Shown here piece after piece: positions 46,535-54,540 of a stretch of DNA of 64,000 bases. Every line of letters starts with the position of its first letter. The first letter of the stretch is position 1. Source of the DNA: Longitalea arenae. Its GTDB lineage: Bacteria; Bacteroidota; Bacteroidia; Chitinophagales; Chitinophagaceae. The stretch spans positions 62,001 to 126,000 of the forward strand of contig NZ_JAFFJX010000001.1 in the NCBI RefSeq assembly GCF_016924755.1. The letters run 5' to 3'. The position numbers were made by a program, and so were the translations under genes. The notes under the pieces are model-generated. The model was given only the letters and a program-made list of their open reading frames with translations. It was not told where the DNA came from and searched no databases.

Positions 46535-46950
46535 TCCGATGAATTTTCTGTAAAAGTAGTGTATTTCTGAATAAAATTCTGACAACACGAATGTTTTAAG
46601 AAATTTATCGTAAATTTGCTCGGTGTTACCGAATATTTGTCGGCAAAAGGTTGTTATTAACTGAGTTACAAATGATTATGGAATAACGGGCGTTAATAAG
46701 CGCATACGAAGGGATTTGTGTGTCGGCGGTTTTCGGTGGCGTTTTACGTTATCAGTAAAGATGTGGCCATGAAAAAAGGGAAAGTCATCTGTTGCAGGAT
46801 GACTTTTTGTTTTATAAAATATTCCTAATTCTGCTTCATGCAGTTGCGGCAGATACGTTTTATAGTAAACATTTCGTTATATTGAACACTTCCTGAGGCG
46901 GAATTCGATTTTCTGCAGCTTTTGTAACTTTACAGATTAAAATTGAATTT
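46535..46950. other. Spacer with an orphan terminator
   Basis: No gene of normal size. At 46781-46806 AAAGTCATC and GATGACTTT form a stem followed by TTGTTTTAT, a good rightward terminator. No CDS lies upstream of it on that strand (the neighbour is the leftward lrp gene). A small RNA of up to about 150 nt ending here, or an attenuator for the basic 50 aa protein downstream, is possible. Confidence 0.5.
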
Positions 46951-47103
46951 ATGTCACTGTTTAACACGAATAAGAATAAAGACAAAAAGAAAGGCAACCC
47001 TGCTACAGGCAAACAATCTCCCATTCCCAGCAAAGGAAAAAGTAACAGTAAAGGCGCTGCTAAATCAACAAGGGTGGCCGGTCGTGCCCAGCGCGGTTCC
47101 TAA
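46951..47103 (+). CDS. Short basic protein (50 aa)
   Basis: ATG at 46951, TAA at 47101. The product is 50 residues, MSLFNTNKNKDKKKG at the start and VAGRAQRGS at the end, with about one third Lys/Arg and many Ser/Gly/Asn and no hydrophobic core. It is likely disordered and may bind nucleic acid or the ribosome. No family is recognised. Support is the clean start-stop frame with coding-like composition between a terminator and a plain spacer. Confidence 0.5.
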   Translation: MSLFNTNKNKDKKKGNPATGKQSPIPSKGKSNSKGAAKSTRVAGRAQRGS

Positions 47104-47287
47104 TTAATTTTCACATATGGTTATCAATGTACCCGGCTTCCTGGGGCCTAAGGGTTAATGCATTTATCTTGAACCTTTTCTGGTAAATGTGAAAAAGTAC
47201 GGTTTTATGGCCTGGCAAACGAGGGCCATTCCGGCATAGTTGTTGGGAAATTACCGTATTCATTACATTTAAAAGGAGGGTTCAATA

Positions 47288-47557
47288 ATGAAAGCCAAAA
47301 AGCATGCAACGAGAACCGAGGAGTTTGAAATGGTGGTAGATGAAATTCCGTTTTTTGTAAAAGCCACTTCATTTCAAACCTACACAAGCGAAACACAATA
47401 CCGGGTAAGTGTAAATGGAAGTCCTGTGTACATTTTTGGATGGCATCCGGTACAGAAACGATTAACTGCCATTGACCGGGGTGCTGCCGCTTATACGATT
47501 CCGCCACATGTAGCTGAAGCTATTGGCGACCAGATCCATCACCGAATGGCAGCCTGA
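47288..47557 (+). CDS. Hypothetical small protein
   Basis: 89 residues, soluble. It has a strand-rich middle (EIPFFVKATSFQTYTSETQY, VSVNGSPVYIFGW) and ends in a helical PPHVAEAIGDQIHHRMAA. No family is recognised. The upstream AAAGGAGGG (about 47270-47279) is an unusually good Shine-Dalgarno for this phylum. A terminator follows 29 bp after the stop, so it forms its own transcription unit. Confidence 0.65.
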   Translation: MKAKKHATRTEEFEMVVDEIPFFVKATSFQTYTSETQYRVSVNGSPVYIFGWHPVQKRLTAIDRGAAAYTIPPHVAEAIGDQIHHRMAA

Positions 47558-47585
47558 ACGAAAATTATAATTAAAAAAACAATTG

Positions 47586-47616
47586 AAGTCCCGATTTAAG
47601 ATCGGGGCTTTTTTTA
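47586..47616 (+). terminator. Terminator after the 89 aa protein gene
   Basis: AGTCCCGAT pairs with ATCGGGGCT around TTAAG, followed by seven T residues. Confidence 0.85.
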
Positions 47617-47806
47617 TTGCAGGAATTAATTAACTTTCCGAATAATATATTACTCCGGAATATAACGGTATGGGGTATAGTACAATCTTTCTGCAACCGG
47701 GTATATTCCAAAGAGCCGCATCCGAATTAGACCCTTCGACTGAAACGGTTGTTATTTCAATCTATTAGTAAAATACAATTATGCAAACATAATTGACATT
47801 TAATCT

Positions 47807-48295
47807 ATGCAGTCCTATATTAACCATCTTCTTTCGGATATTGCCGAAGCGTGCCGGGAAGAACAAACTTACTCAGCTGCATCGGGTGAAAATGATCTGG
47901 AAGCCATTGAGCGCTATTTTGAGGAAGTAGAACGCTGGCTGGAAAATGAACCTGAGCATGATTTCAGCTACTATTGCGGTTTGCAGAAAGAGCAATTTCC
48001 CCCGGTGGAAAAATTAACTCCGGTGCAAATGGAGGCCCTGAGCCTGGCTTTTGAAAAGTTGTTATTCACCTGGAATATTGGGGTAGAAATGCCCGATAAA
48101 TTACCCATTCCCCAAAAATACAGCCTGCTGATCAGTGTGCTCGAGAAGAAAGTAGCCATTGTAGAAAACGGTTTCGAGACCATTGAATTCTGCTCATACG
48201 ACCCGCCTTCCTGCCCCTTTAATGAATGGTGCACCTGTAAAGAACTGGGGCTTAAAGACCACTACGATGATGATGATGGAGAAGATGACTGTTAA
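47807..48295 (+). CDS. Hypothetical acidic protein with cysteine-rich tail
   Basis: 162 residues, soluble, strongly acidic. The N-terminal half is helical (DLEAIERYFEEVERWLENEP). The C-terminus has a Cys cluster (CSYDPPSCPFNEWCTC) followed by an Asp-rich tail (DHYDDDDGEDDC), which suggests metal binding. No family is recognised. It lies 77 bp before the DUF3127 gene in the same direction, and possible co-transcription is the only context clue. Confidence 0.65.
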   Translation: MQSYINHLLSDIAEACREEQTYSAASGENDLEAIERYFEEVERWLENEPEHDFSYYCGLQKEQFPPVEKLTPVQMEALSLAFEKLLFTWNIGVEMPDKLPIPQKYSLLISVLEKKVAIVENGFETIEFCSYDPPSCPFNEWCTCKELGLKDHYDDDDGEDDC

Positions 48296-48372
48296 AAAAT
48301 TGTGTAGTAACATTTTTAGAAAATGACAATGGTAAACATACCTTTGATGACGACAATAAGAAAATATTAATT

Positions 48373-48735
48373 ATGGATATCAGCGGCAAAATTGTGCAAT
48401 TTTTACCGGTTCAATCTGGCCAGGGAAAAAACGGAACCTGGAAAAAGCAGGAGTTTATCCTGGAAACCGGCGACACTTATCCTAAAAAAGTATGTATCGC
48501 TGTGTGGGGCGATAAAATAGATATGGGAAGTTTTAAACCCGGCGATCTGGTGGATGTTTCCTTTGATGTGGAAAGCCGCGAATATAATGGCCGTTGGTAC
48601 ACGGATGTAAAAGCCTGGAAAATGGTTGCTAAAAAAGCGGGTGGCGCAGTGCCCGATAATAACGGTTATAATAACAATCTGCCCGGAACATTTGAAACAA
48701 CGACTTCGGCCGGCGACGACGATCTGCCATTTTAA
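48373..48735 (+). CDS. DUF3127 OB-fold protein with an SSB-like C-terminal tip
   Basis: 120 residues. The first about 90 form the DUF3127 domain (MDISGKIVQFLPVQSGQG, CIAVWGDKIDMGSFKPGDLV, YNGRWYTDVKAWKM), an OB-fold family of Bacteroidota. A flexible Asn/Gly/Thr linker then leads to GDDDLPF, very close to the acidic DDDIPF tip with which SSB recruits replication and repair proteins. A TACCTTTG -7 element lies 27 bp upstream (48339-48346). A role in single-strand DNA binding near replication is inferred, not shown. Confidence 0.82.
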   Translation: MDISGKIVQFLPVQSGQGKNGTWKKQEFILETGDTYPKKVCIAVWGDKIDMGSFKPGDLVDVSFDVESREYNGRWYTDVKAWKMVAKKAGGAVPDNNGYNNNLPGTFETTTSAGDDDLPF

Positions 48736-48754
48736 ATTATCGTTATAAAAGATC

Positions 48755-48790
48755 AGCGGAGACAGTTCAATAACTATCTCCGCTTTTTTT
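48755..48790. terminator. Terminator after the DUF3127 gene
   Basis: AGCGGAGACAGTT pairs with AACTATCTCCGCT with one mismatch, followed by TTTTTTT. It may also serve the convergent VWA gene. Confidence 0.88.
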
Positions 48791-48813
48791 ATACTGAGAA
48801 CCGTCCTTGCTGA

Positions 48814-49974
48814 TTACTGAATAACGAGGTTGTATTTCTTAGCCTGTTGCCTGATTATTTTTTCAATTTCACTTTCTAGTGTCGGCTCATGGCCCTTTGT
48901 TGTGCTGCGTGTTTTTTCAGTGGCAATAAAAGCCTCTCTTTTTGCTGAAACCGTGGCGATCTCTTTTTGAATGGCCGTGCGTTCCTGGCTTTTCGTTGTT
49001 ACGATCTGTTTTATTTCAGCACGGCTTTTTGTTTTCAACGAATCGGGCAGGGTAGCCAGTTCCACTTTCTCCAGAATGGCCGGGTCGCTCTGACTGGCAT
49101 CCACCAGGTCCCAACTGGAATTATTATACAATTGTTTTTTCCCTTTTACAGCAACCCGTTTGGCCGCCGCCGATTTATTCATGCTGTAATTCAGGTTGTC
49201 AACCTCAGCCTGTTTTGAAGAAGCTTCTTTTCCTGAACGGCCATAGCCAATATAAGTACTGTTCAACCGGTTGTTCAACGCAAACAATTCATTGTCGTAC
49301 GGAGTAGGAATATCAACCATTTCTGCGTTCTGATTGATATTGGTAAAGCTGCCGCCGCCACACTCACCACCGAGGTTCCAGTGTTCGCGAATGCCCTGGT
49401 TTCTGTCGCCACAATAAATGGTGTTAATGATCACCCCTTTCTTTTTGGCTTCTGCACAGGCTTTTGTATAAGAGATATCGCCCTGTAAAAAATCTTCATT
49501 ACCGGCAATAAAGATCACTTTATAGTTATCCGGATTGCTGTCCCACTCGAGGTTCGTGAGGGACGTATACATTACATGCCCGCAGTATTCATCGCCGCCA
49601 TTGGTGGTTAACCTGAACAAATTGCGTGAAACTTCATCGAGGTCCTTCGTGAAATAATTGATCTGTTTCACATAACCGGTGCGTGCATCATTGGCGGGCC
49701 GGCCATATTCATACAAGGCAAGTTCAATCTCGGGGGCAGCATCATTACAGGTGGCTTTTCCCAATACGCTGACCATATTCCATAATTGGGCCTTTGCCTG
49801 GCCAATAAGTCCGTCCATGCTATTGCTTACATCCAGCAAGACGGCAACCTGTATTTTCTTAGGGGCAAAAGCCGTTGGCGACCTTGTAACTTCAACCGGT
49901 TTTTTAGAGTACATGAAAGTCGTGGCGCCCAAAATCAACAGGCAGCTGCCAAACAGCTTGTTCAGGGTGTTCAT
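48814..49974 (-). CDS. Secreted von Willebrand factor A domain protein
   Basis: 386 residues. An N-terminal membrane anchor or signal (about 5-21) is followed by a VWA domain beginning at about 41 with the MIDAS motif D48-x-S50-x-S52 (LLDVSNSMDGL) and TNGGDEYCGHV further on. The C-terminal 120 residues are a charged coiled region (SQERTAIQKEIATVSAKREA). Bacteroidota use such VWA proteins in surface or periplasmic complexes. No MoxR ATPase or partner is adjacent, so the function is open. Confidence 0.88.
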   Translation of the reverse strand: MNTLNKLFGSCLLILGATTFMYSKKPVEVTRSPTAFAPKKIQVAVLLDVSNSMDGLIGQAKAQLWNMVSVLGKATCNDAAPEIELALYEYGRPANDARTGYVKQINYFTKDLDEVSRNLFRLTTNGGDEYCGHVMYTSLTNLEWDSNPDNYKVIFIAGNEDFLQGDISYTKACAEAKKKGVIINTIYCGDRNQGIREHWNLGGECGGGSFTNINQNAEMVDIPTPYDNELFALNNRLNSTYIGYGRSGKEASSKQAEVDNLNYSMNKSAAAKRVAVKGKKQLYNNSSWDLVDASQSDPAILEKVELATLPDSLKTKSRAEIKQIVTTKSQERTAIQKEIATVSAKREAFIATEKTRSTTKGHEPTLESEIEKIIRQQAKKYNLVIQ

Positions 49975-50118
49975 AAAGAGTTGTTTTATACAGGATGCGT
50001 TCTCATTTTCATTTGCATAAGTGGAAGGTGAGCAGCCGGCTGTTTTTAGATTATTTTAACAAATGCAGCTGAACGGTGGAGCGCCTGTGATATTGGGTAG
50101 TTTGCTTACTTTAGCGGG

Positions 50119-50586
50119 GTGACTGATATACACAAAATAGCTTTCAAGAATACGCTGAAACTGGCTGCTCAACAACTCATTGAGCAACGTATAGCGGCTG
50201 CCAAAACCATTATTGATAATGCCCAGGAAGCGGCGAATAATGAGGATAAAAGTTCTGCAGGAGATAAATACGAAACAGCGAGGGCGATGAACCAGCTGGA
50301 AAAAGAGATGCATTCAAAACAACTGGCCCAGCAATTAAAGGAATTGGCTTTGTTGCATGAGGTTAAGACAGATATTGTTTATACCGCGGCTGTTACAGGC
50401 GCTTGTATCGAATGCAAGGATCTGATCTTTTTCCTTGGAGCCGGTTTAGGCAAACAAATAATAGATGGCAGGCCGGTGATCTTTCTTTCACCCATGGCCC
50501 CGCTGGCAAAGCTGCTGCTTAACAAAAGGGCAGGCGACCGTTTTGTTTTTAATGGAAATGAAACTGTCATAGAAACCGTTTATTGA
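50119..50586 (+). CDS. GreA/GreB C-terminal-domain-like protein
   Basis: 155 residues from a GTG at 50119. The N-terminal half is helical (LAAQQLIEQRIAAAKTIIDN), like a Gre coiled coil but without the conserved acidic tip loop that I would expect. The C-terminal half (VYTAAVTGACIECKD ... VIFLSPMAPLAKLLLNKRAG) fits the FKBP-like GreA/GreB domain, with SPMAPLAKLLLNKRAGD matching the family's SPxxxAL-GKxxGD. Many database entries call such proteins 3-oxoacyl-ACP synthase, which I consider wrong. It probably binds the RNA polymerase secondary channel region (inference). Confidence 0.72.
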   Translation: MTDIHKIAFKNTLKLAAQQLIEQRIAAAKTIIDNAQEAANNEDKSSAGDKYETARAMNQLEKEMHSKQLAQQLKELALLHEVKTDIVYTAAVTGACIECKDLIFFLGAGLGKQIIDGRPVIFLSPMAPLAKLLLNKRAGDRFVFNGNETVIETVY

Positions 50587-50633
50587 GTTGTGGCACAGTT
50601 CTCTTGCATTATATGGGAAGTGCGCATTCTACA
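50587..50633. repeat. Dispersed inverted-repeat element
   Basis: GTTGTGGCACAGTTCTCTTG begins a copy of the 28287-type element. It shares TTCTCTTGC, TATATG/AATATG and GAAGTGC with it but has lost the exact right end. It lies directly after the Gre-like stop codon. Confidence 0.55.
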
Positions 50634-50690
50634 CATCTTTCCCGGGTAATCTTTTTCCTTTTATATTGCGGTCAAATTCATTTGTAAATA

Positions 50691-50915
50691 ATGGCAACAA
50701 CTAAGATTACAGTCAACAGCAATGGTTCATTACGGGTAGAAGGTGATTTTGAGATCGTAGATAAAAATGGAAATGTGTACGACCTCGGCGGCCGCGAAGT
50801 AATTTCAATTTGCCGTTGTGGTATGTCGCAAAATAAACCATTTTGCGATGGTTCTCATAAAGGTCATTTCGAACATGAAGCGGTAGCTTTTAGTTTACCA
50901 CCGAAAAAAATGTAG
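50691..50915 (+). CDS. CDGSH iron-sulfur domain protein
   Basis: 74 residues, one CDGSH domain: C41-x-C43 (ICRCGMS), C52 and H56 (PFCDGSHKGHF) bind a [2Fe-2S] cluster with the typical 3Cys-1His ligation. The preceding strands (KITVNSNGSLRVEGDFEIVD) complete the fold. The role is electron transfer or iron-sulfur handling in the cytoplasm. The gene stands alone between a dispersed repeat and the convergent asparaginase-like gene. Confidence 0.93.
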   Translation: MATTKITVNSNGSLRVEGDFEIVDKNGNVYDLGGREVISICRCGMSQNKPFCDGSHKGHFEHEAVAFSLPPKKM

Positions 50916-50981
50916 GAGATCTGTTTTGAAACAGGAAGGTGAAAGTGCATGTAAGGACACTACTTCAAAAGCCATGCACGG

Positions 50982-51491
50982 CTAGTCTGCGCTCGTACTA
51001 ACCTGTTTCAACTCTTCAAAAATACCGGTCTGGCGGTTTTTGCGTACGTTATCCCAGTTAAAATACCGGCCATTCATGGCAACATACACGCCGGGTGGCA
51101 GGGATTGAACAAAGGCCAGCGCGCTGCCCAGGTTAAACAGACCGTCGGAGCTACCGAATTTAATAGGGATCATGGCGCCGGTCAACACGATGGTCTTGCC
51201 GGTAACTTTTTTGGCCAGTACACGGGCGGTCTCAGCCATGGTATCTGTGCCGTGCGTAATAACGATCTTATCTTCATTGCATAACTGGCATTCTTCTGCA
51301 ATATAGTTGCGGTGTTCAGCAGTCATTTCAAGGCTATCGATCATCATGAGGGTCTTGATGTTAACTGCCAGGCGGCTTCTTCCCAATGTAAGCAGTTCAT
51401 TCATGTGGGTGTCCTTAAAATACAACTCCCCGTTCAGCTCATTGTATTCCTTATCGAAAGTACCCCCAGTAATTAAGATGCGGATTGCCAT
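50982..51491 (-). CDS. Single-domain asparaginase-like protein
   Basis: 169 residues corresponding only to the N-terminal domain of L-asparaginase. T11 in the TGGTFDKEYNE motif and T82-D83 in ITHGTDTMAETA match the two catalytic threonine regions, and the LTGAMIPIKFGSSDG segment holds the Lys. Full asparaginases have about 330 residues and build the active site with help of the C-terminal domain of a neighbour. This short form occurs as its own family in several bacteria, so it is not an obvious truncation. Activity is uncertain. Confidence 0.85.
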   Translation of the reverse strand: MAIRILITGGTFDKEYNELNGELYFKDTHMNELLTLGRSRLAVNIKTLMMIDSLEMTAEHRNYIAEECQLCNEDKIVITHGTDTMAETARVLAKKVTGKTIVLTGAMIPIKFGSSDGLFNLGSALAFVQSLPPGVYVAMNGRYFNWDNVRKNRQTGIFEELKQVSTSAD

Positions 51492-51716
51492 GTTGCCTTG
51501 ATTGATGATACAAAGATATTAGGTATAATCAACTATAACCCTATTAAAACCAGTGATTCACAAGAAATTGAATATGTAAATCTTCGTTCGAGAATCCTTA
51601 AAAAACATTCACCGTTACGGTAAAAGCCGTGGATATTATTTAATGGGATGCTTCATTCGAAAATGTTATAATCGGCCGGAAATCGCAGGTTTTTACCGGT
51701 TTTCAAGCTTCGTGGT

Positions 51717-51724
51717 TATTTTTG
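51717..51724 (+). promoter_or_regulatory. Putative -7 element of the response regulator/kinase operon
   Basis: TATTTTTG, 21 bp before the ATG at 51746, matches TAnnTTTG. A T-run is present in place of a clear -33 TTTG. Confidence 0.5.
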
Positions 51725-51745
51725 CTGCACCCAAATACATTCTGG

Positions 51746-52435
51746 ATGAAGATTCTAATCGTTGAGGACGAGGCTGCATTGGCAAGTATGCTTAATAAGG
51801 GACTGAAAGAGGCTGGAAATGAGGTTACAGTGGCGCCGGATGGGCTGATTGGTCATGAAATGGCGACGAAGAACCAGTTCGACGTGATCATTCTCGACAT
51901 TATGCTGCCAGGCCTGAATGGCATGCAATTATGCAAACAATTGCGCCGTCAGCAGATCGACACCCCCATCCTGATGCTGACTGCCCTTGGCACAACAGAG
52001 AACATTGTGGCCGGCCTCGACAGTGGCGCCGATGACTACCTGGTAAAACCATTTCATTTTGCCGAGCTGGAAGCACGCATCAGAACATTGGTGCGGCGAA
52101 AGACCCCGGGCAATAATGGCCAGAGTGATCTGCTGCAAATAGGAAATCTTACGCTGAATACCAGTACCCGCGCGGCCACTTTAAATGGCGAACCGGTGAA
52201 CCTTACCGCTACTGAGTACCGCCTGCTCGAATTTATGTTATTGAATCGCGGACGGGTACTGACCCGCATGGAGCTGCTCGAAAATGTGTGGGGAATAGAT
52301 TTTAACATGAGCACCAATGTAGTGGATGTTTATGTGAATTACCTGCGCAAGAAAATAGATTCCAATCCTTCGCAGAAACTGATCCATACCATGATAGGCA
52401 TGGGTTACATTCTTAAAGAAGATAAAAAAAGCTAA
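51746..52435 (+). CDS. OmpR-family response regulator
   Basis: 229 residues from the ATG at 51746. A TTG start at 51722 would add eight non-conserved residues. Receiver domain with D8/D51 (ILIVEDEAAL, IILDIMLPGLNG), T and K (LMLTALG, LVKPFHF), then a winged-helix DNA-binding domain (LTATEYRLLEFMLLNRGRVLTRMELL, VYVNYLRKKID). It is followed 5 bp later by its kinase. It resembles the CusR/ArlR-type regulators that often control metal or envelope stress genes. The targets are unknown. Confidence 0.95.
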   Translation: MKILIVEDEAALASMLNKGLKEAGNEVTVAPDGLIGHEMATKNQFDVIILDIMLPGLNGMQLCKQLRRQQIDTPILMLTALGTTENIVAGLDSGADDYLVKPFHFAELEARIRTLVRRKTPGNNGQSDLLQIGNLTLNTSTRAATLNGEPVNLTATEYRLLEFMLLNRGRVLTRMELLENVWGIDFNMSTNVVDVYVNYLRKKIDSNPSQKLIHTMIGMGYILKEDKKS

Positions 52436-52440
52436 TACCG

Positions 52441-53811
52441 TTGAAGATCCAAACACAAACCGCATTGCTTTTTACCGTGCTCACCGCCTTGCTGATCCTT
52501 TTCCTGAGCTTTACCACCTATTATTTCGTAAGCCGGTTTGCATCTAACGATTTCCTTAAACGCCTTGAACTGCGGGTAAGGGTAGCTGCCAAGCTGCGTT
52601 TTGAACAGAATAAAGTATCTACGGCCACTTACCATGAATTGCGGCGCCAGTACCTCGAGGTGCTGCCCAAAGAACAGGAATACCTGCTCACCTGGGATTC
52701 AGCTGCCAATACCATTGAACCTAAAGTGACCGGACTGCCGCAATCATTTTACTGGCGCGTAATAGAAGGGCAGGGGAAGACCATATACATAGAAAAGAAC
52801 AAGGTGCATTATGCAGGTATCTTATATCATGACGATGGCAAAAAATACCTGGTGATAAAATCAGCCGTAAACGAATATGCGAACCGGTTATTATATACCC
52901 TGGCCCGGGCGAAGGTAGCCACCTTTATCGTGGGGGTCTTACTGGTATTCACCGTGGGCATTTTCTTCAGCCGTAAAACCTTTCAACCATTGCGCCAGCT
53001 GATCATGAAAGTGCAGGACATCAGTGCACATAACCTGCACCTGCGGCTGGAAACGAATAAGGGAAAGGATGAAATGACGGAGCTGGCGCATACATTCAAT
53101 ACCATGCTCGACCGCCTTCAAACGGCTTTTGAAACCCAGAACAATTTTGTAAGCAACGCGTCGCATGAATTACGCACACCGCTTACCACTATTATGGGCG
53201 AAGCCGACATTGCGCTGAAAAAAGCCCGCACCAACGAAGAATACCGGCAAAGCTTACAGGTGATCCTGAACGAAGCGGGTAAACTCGATCACCTTACCAG
53301 CAGCCTGCTCGCGCTTGCCCAAAGCGGTTTCGATGGCAAGAAACAACGCCGCAGCCTGGTTAGAATGGATGAATTATTATGTGAAGTAAAACAGGCAGTA
53401 GATGAGCTGGATCCCAAAAACCAGGTTCAATTACATTTTGGCGAACTGCCCCTCAACGAACAGGAGCTTTCAGTGGAAGGCAATTACCATTTATTGAAAC
53501 TGGCCGTTACCAATATTGTCATGAACGCCTGTAAGTATAGCAATGACCGCCCCGTACAACTTTCCCTGCAGGCTGTAAAGCAAAAGATCAGGATAGGAAT
53601 AGTAGACCAGGGCATTGGTATTCCCGCCTCTGAACTTAAATATGTGTTCGATCCTTTTTACCGGGCCTCCAATACAAACCGTTTCGAGGGTTATGGCATC
53701 GGACTGCCCCTGGCACGTAATATAGTACGGCTGCATAAGGGTGAGTTGGTAATAAAGTCGGAAGAAGGAAGGGGAACCACTGTGGAGATCATGCTAAATG
53801 CAGGGAGCTAA
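52441..53811 (+). CDS. Membrane sensor histidine kinase
   Basis: 456 residues from a TTG start at 52441, 5 bp after the regulator stop. No in-frame ATG exists before the first membrane helix. Transmembrane helices at about 8-30 and 160-177 enclose a periplasmic sensor of about 130 residues. HAMP follows (178-230), then HisKA with phospho-acceptor H242 (SNASHELRTPLTTIMGEAD) and HATPase (NIVMNACKYS, DQGIGIP, GYGIGLPLARNI). It is the partner of the OmpR-type regulator. The signal is unknown. Confidence 0.94.
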   Translation: MKIQTQTALLFTVLTALLILFLSFTTYYFVSRFASNDFLKRLELRVRVAAKLRFEQNKVSTATYHELRRQYLEVLPKEQEYLLTWDSAANTIEPKVTGLPQSFYWRVIEGQGKTIYIEKNKVHYAGILYHDDGKKYLVIKSAVNEYANRLLYTLARAKVATFIVGVLLVFTVGIFFSRKTFQPLRQLIMKVQDISAHNLHLRLETNKGKDEMTELAHTFNTMLDRLQTAFETQNNFVSNASHELRTPLTTIMGEADIALKKARTNEEYRQSLQVILNEAGKLDHLTSSLLALAQSGFDGKKQRRSLVRMDELLCEVKQAVDELDPKNQVQLHFGELPLNEQELSVEGNYHLLKLAVTNIVMNACKYSNDRPVQLSLQAVKQKIRIGIVDQGIGIPASELKYVFDPFYRASNTNRFEGYGIGLPLARNIVRLHKGELVIKSEEGRGTTVEIMLNAGS

Positions 53812-53932
53812 TATTTTCTAATCCGATTCTTATTTCCTTTTTAATGCATTCTTAAGTACCTCTTAGGAGCTTCTAATACTATTGTGCAAGCTTTGTATCT
53901 GTAAACTTCATTGTTAATTTAATGATTACAGT

Positions 53933-54442
53933 ATGCGCAATGTATTGGTACCCACCGATTTCTCACCTGCCTCATTTGATCTTGCAGAAAAGGCCATTCA
54001 TACCATGGGCGAGCAGGTTTTAAATATCACCATGTTCCACGCTTTTCAGATGCCTTTTTTTGTGAACGACCTGATAAGAAAACAGCGGCAGCCATACCAT
54101 GATCTGTTAACAGATGCTTTCAGAAACAACTGCAAACAATTGAAACAGCAATATCCAAAGCAGGTGAACAGCATTGTTTTCAAACATTTATATGGAAACA
54201 CACCGGCTGTGTTCAGAAATTTCGTAGATGCAAATGATATTGATCTTATTGTATATCCCGATCAATATGACTTCAGGCAGGTGCATCCCGATAGTGTAAA
54301 CCCCGACCTCATGTTCAAAAAAAGCCGGGTTCCTCTCTTAAGACAATTCAAGTCAAAACGCCGCATTGTTACCCTGCCCGAAATAACAGCAGTAGAAGAA
54401 GAAGCAATCGCGCTGTTGAAATTGCTGAATGCAACAAGTTGA
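53933..54442 (+). CDS. Universal stress protein family
   Basis: 169 residues, one UspA-like domain. It begins NVLVPTDFSPASFDLAEKA, the classic Usp strand-loop, and has DANDIDLIVYPD in place of the usual DLIVMG-type strand. The ATP-binding G-x2-G-x9-G-S/T motif is not clear, so it may be a non-ATP-binding member. The C-terminal helix (TAVEEEAIALLKLLN) is longer than usual. Cytoplasmic, probably induced by stress or growth arrest. Confidence 0.85.
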   Translation: MRNVLVPTDFSPASFDLAEKAIHTMGEQVLNITMFHAFQMPFFVNDLIRKQRQPYHDLLTDAFRNNCKQLKQQYPKQVNSIVFKHLYGNTPAVFRNFVDANDIDLIVYPDQYDFRQVHPDSVNPDLMFKKSRVPLLRQFKSKRRIVTLPEITAVEEEAIALLKLLNATS

Positions 54443-54540
54443 TCTAAGAACAACGACCACATGCTGCGGGGAACACAATTATTATAATGACTGGCTAAAT
54501 AACAACTGTAGTTTAATTCAGAACGCTAAATGAACATTTG

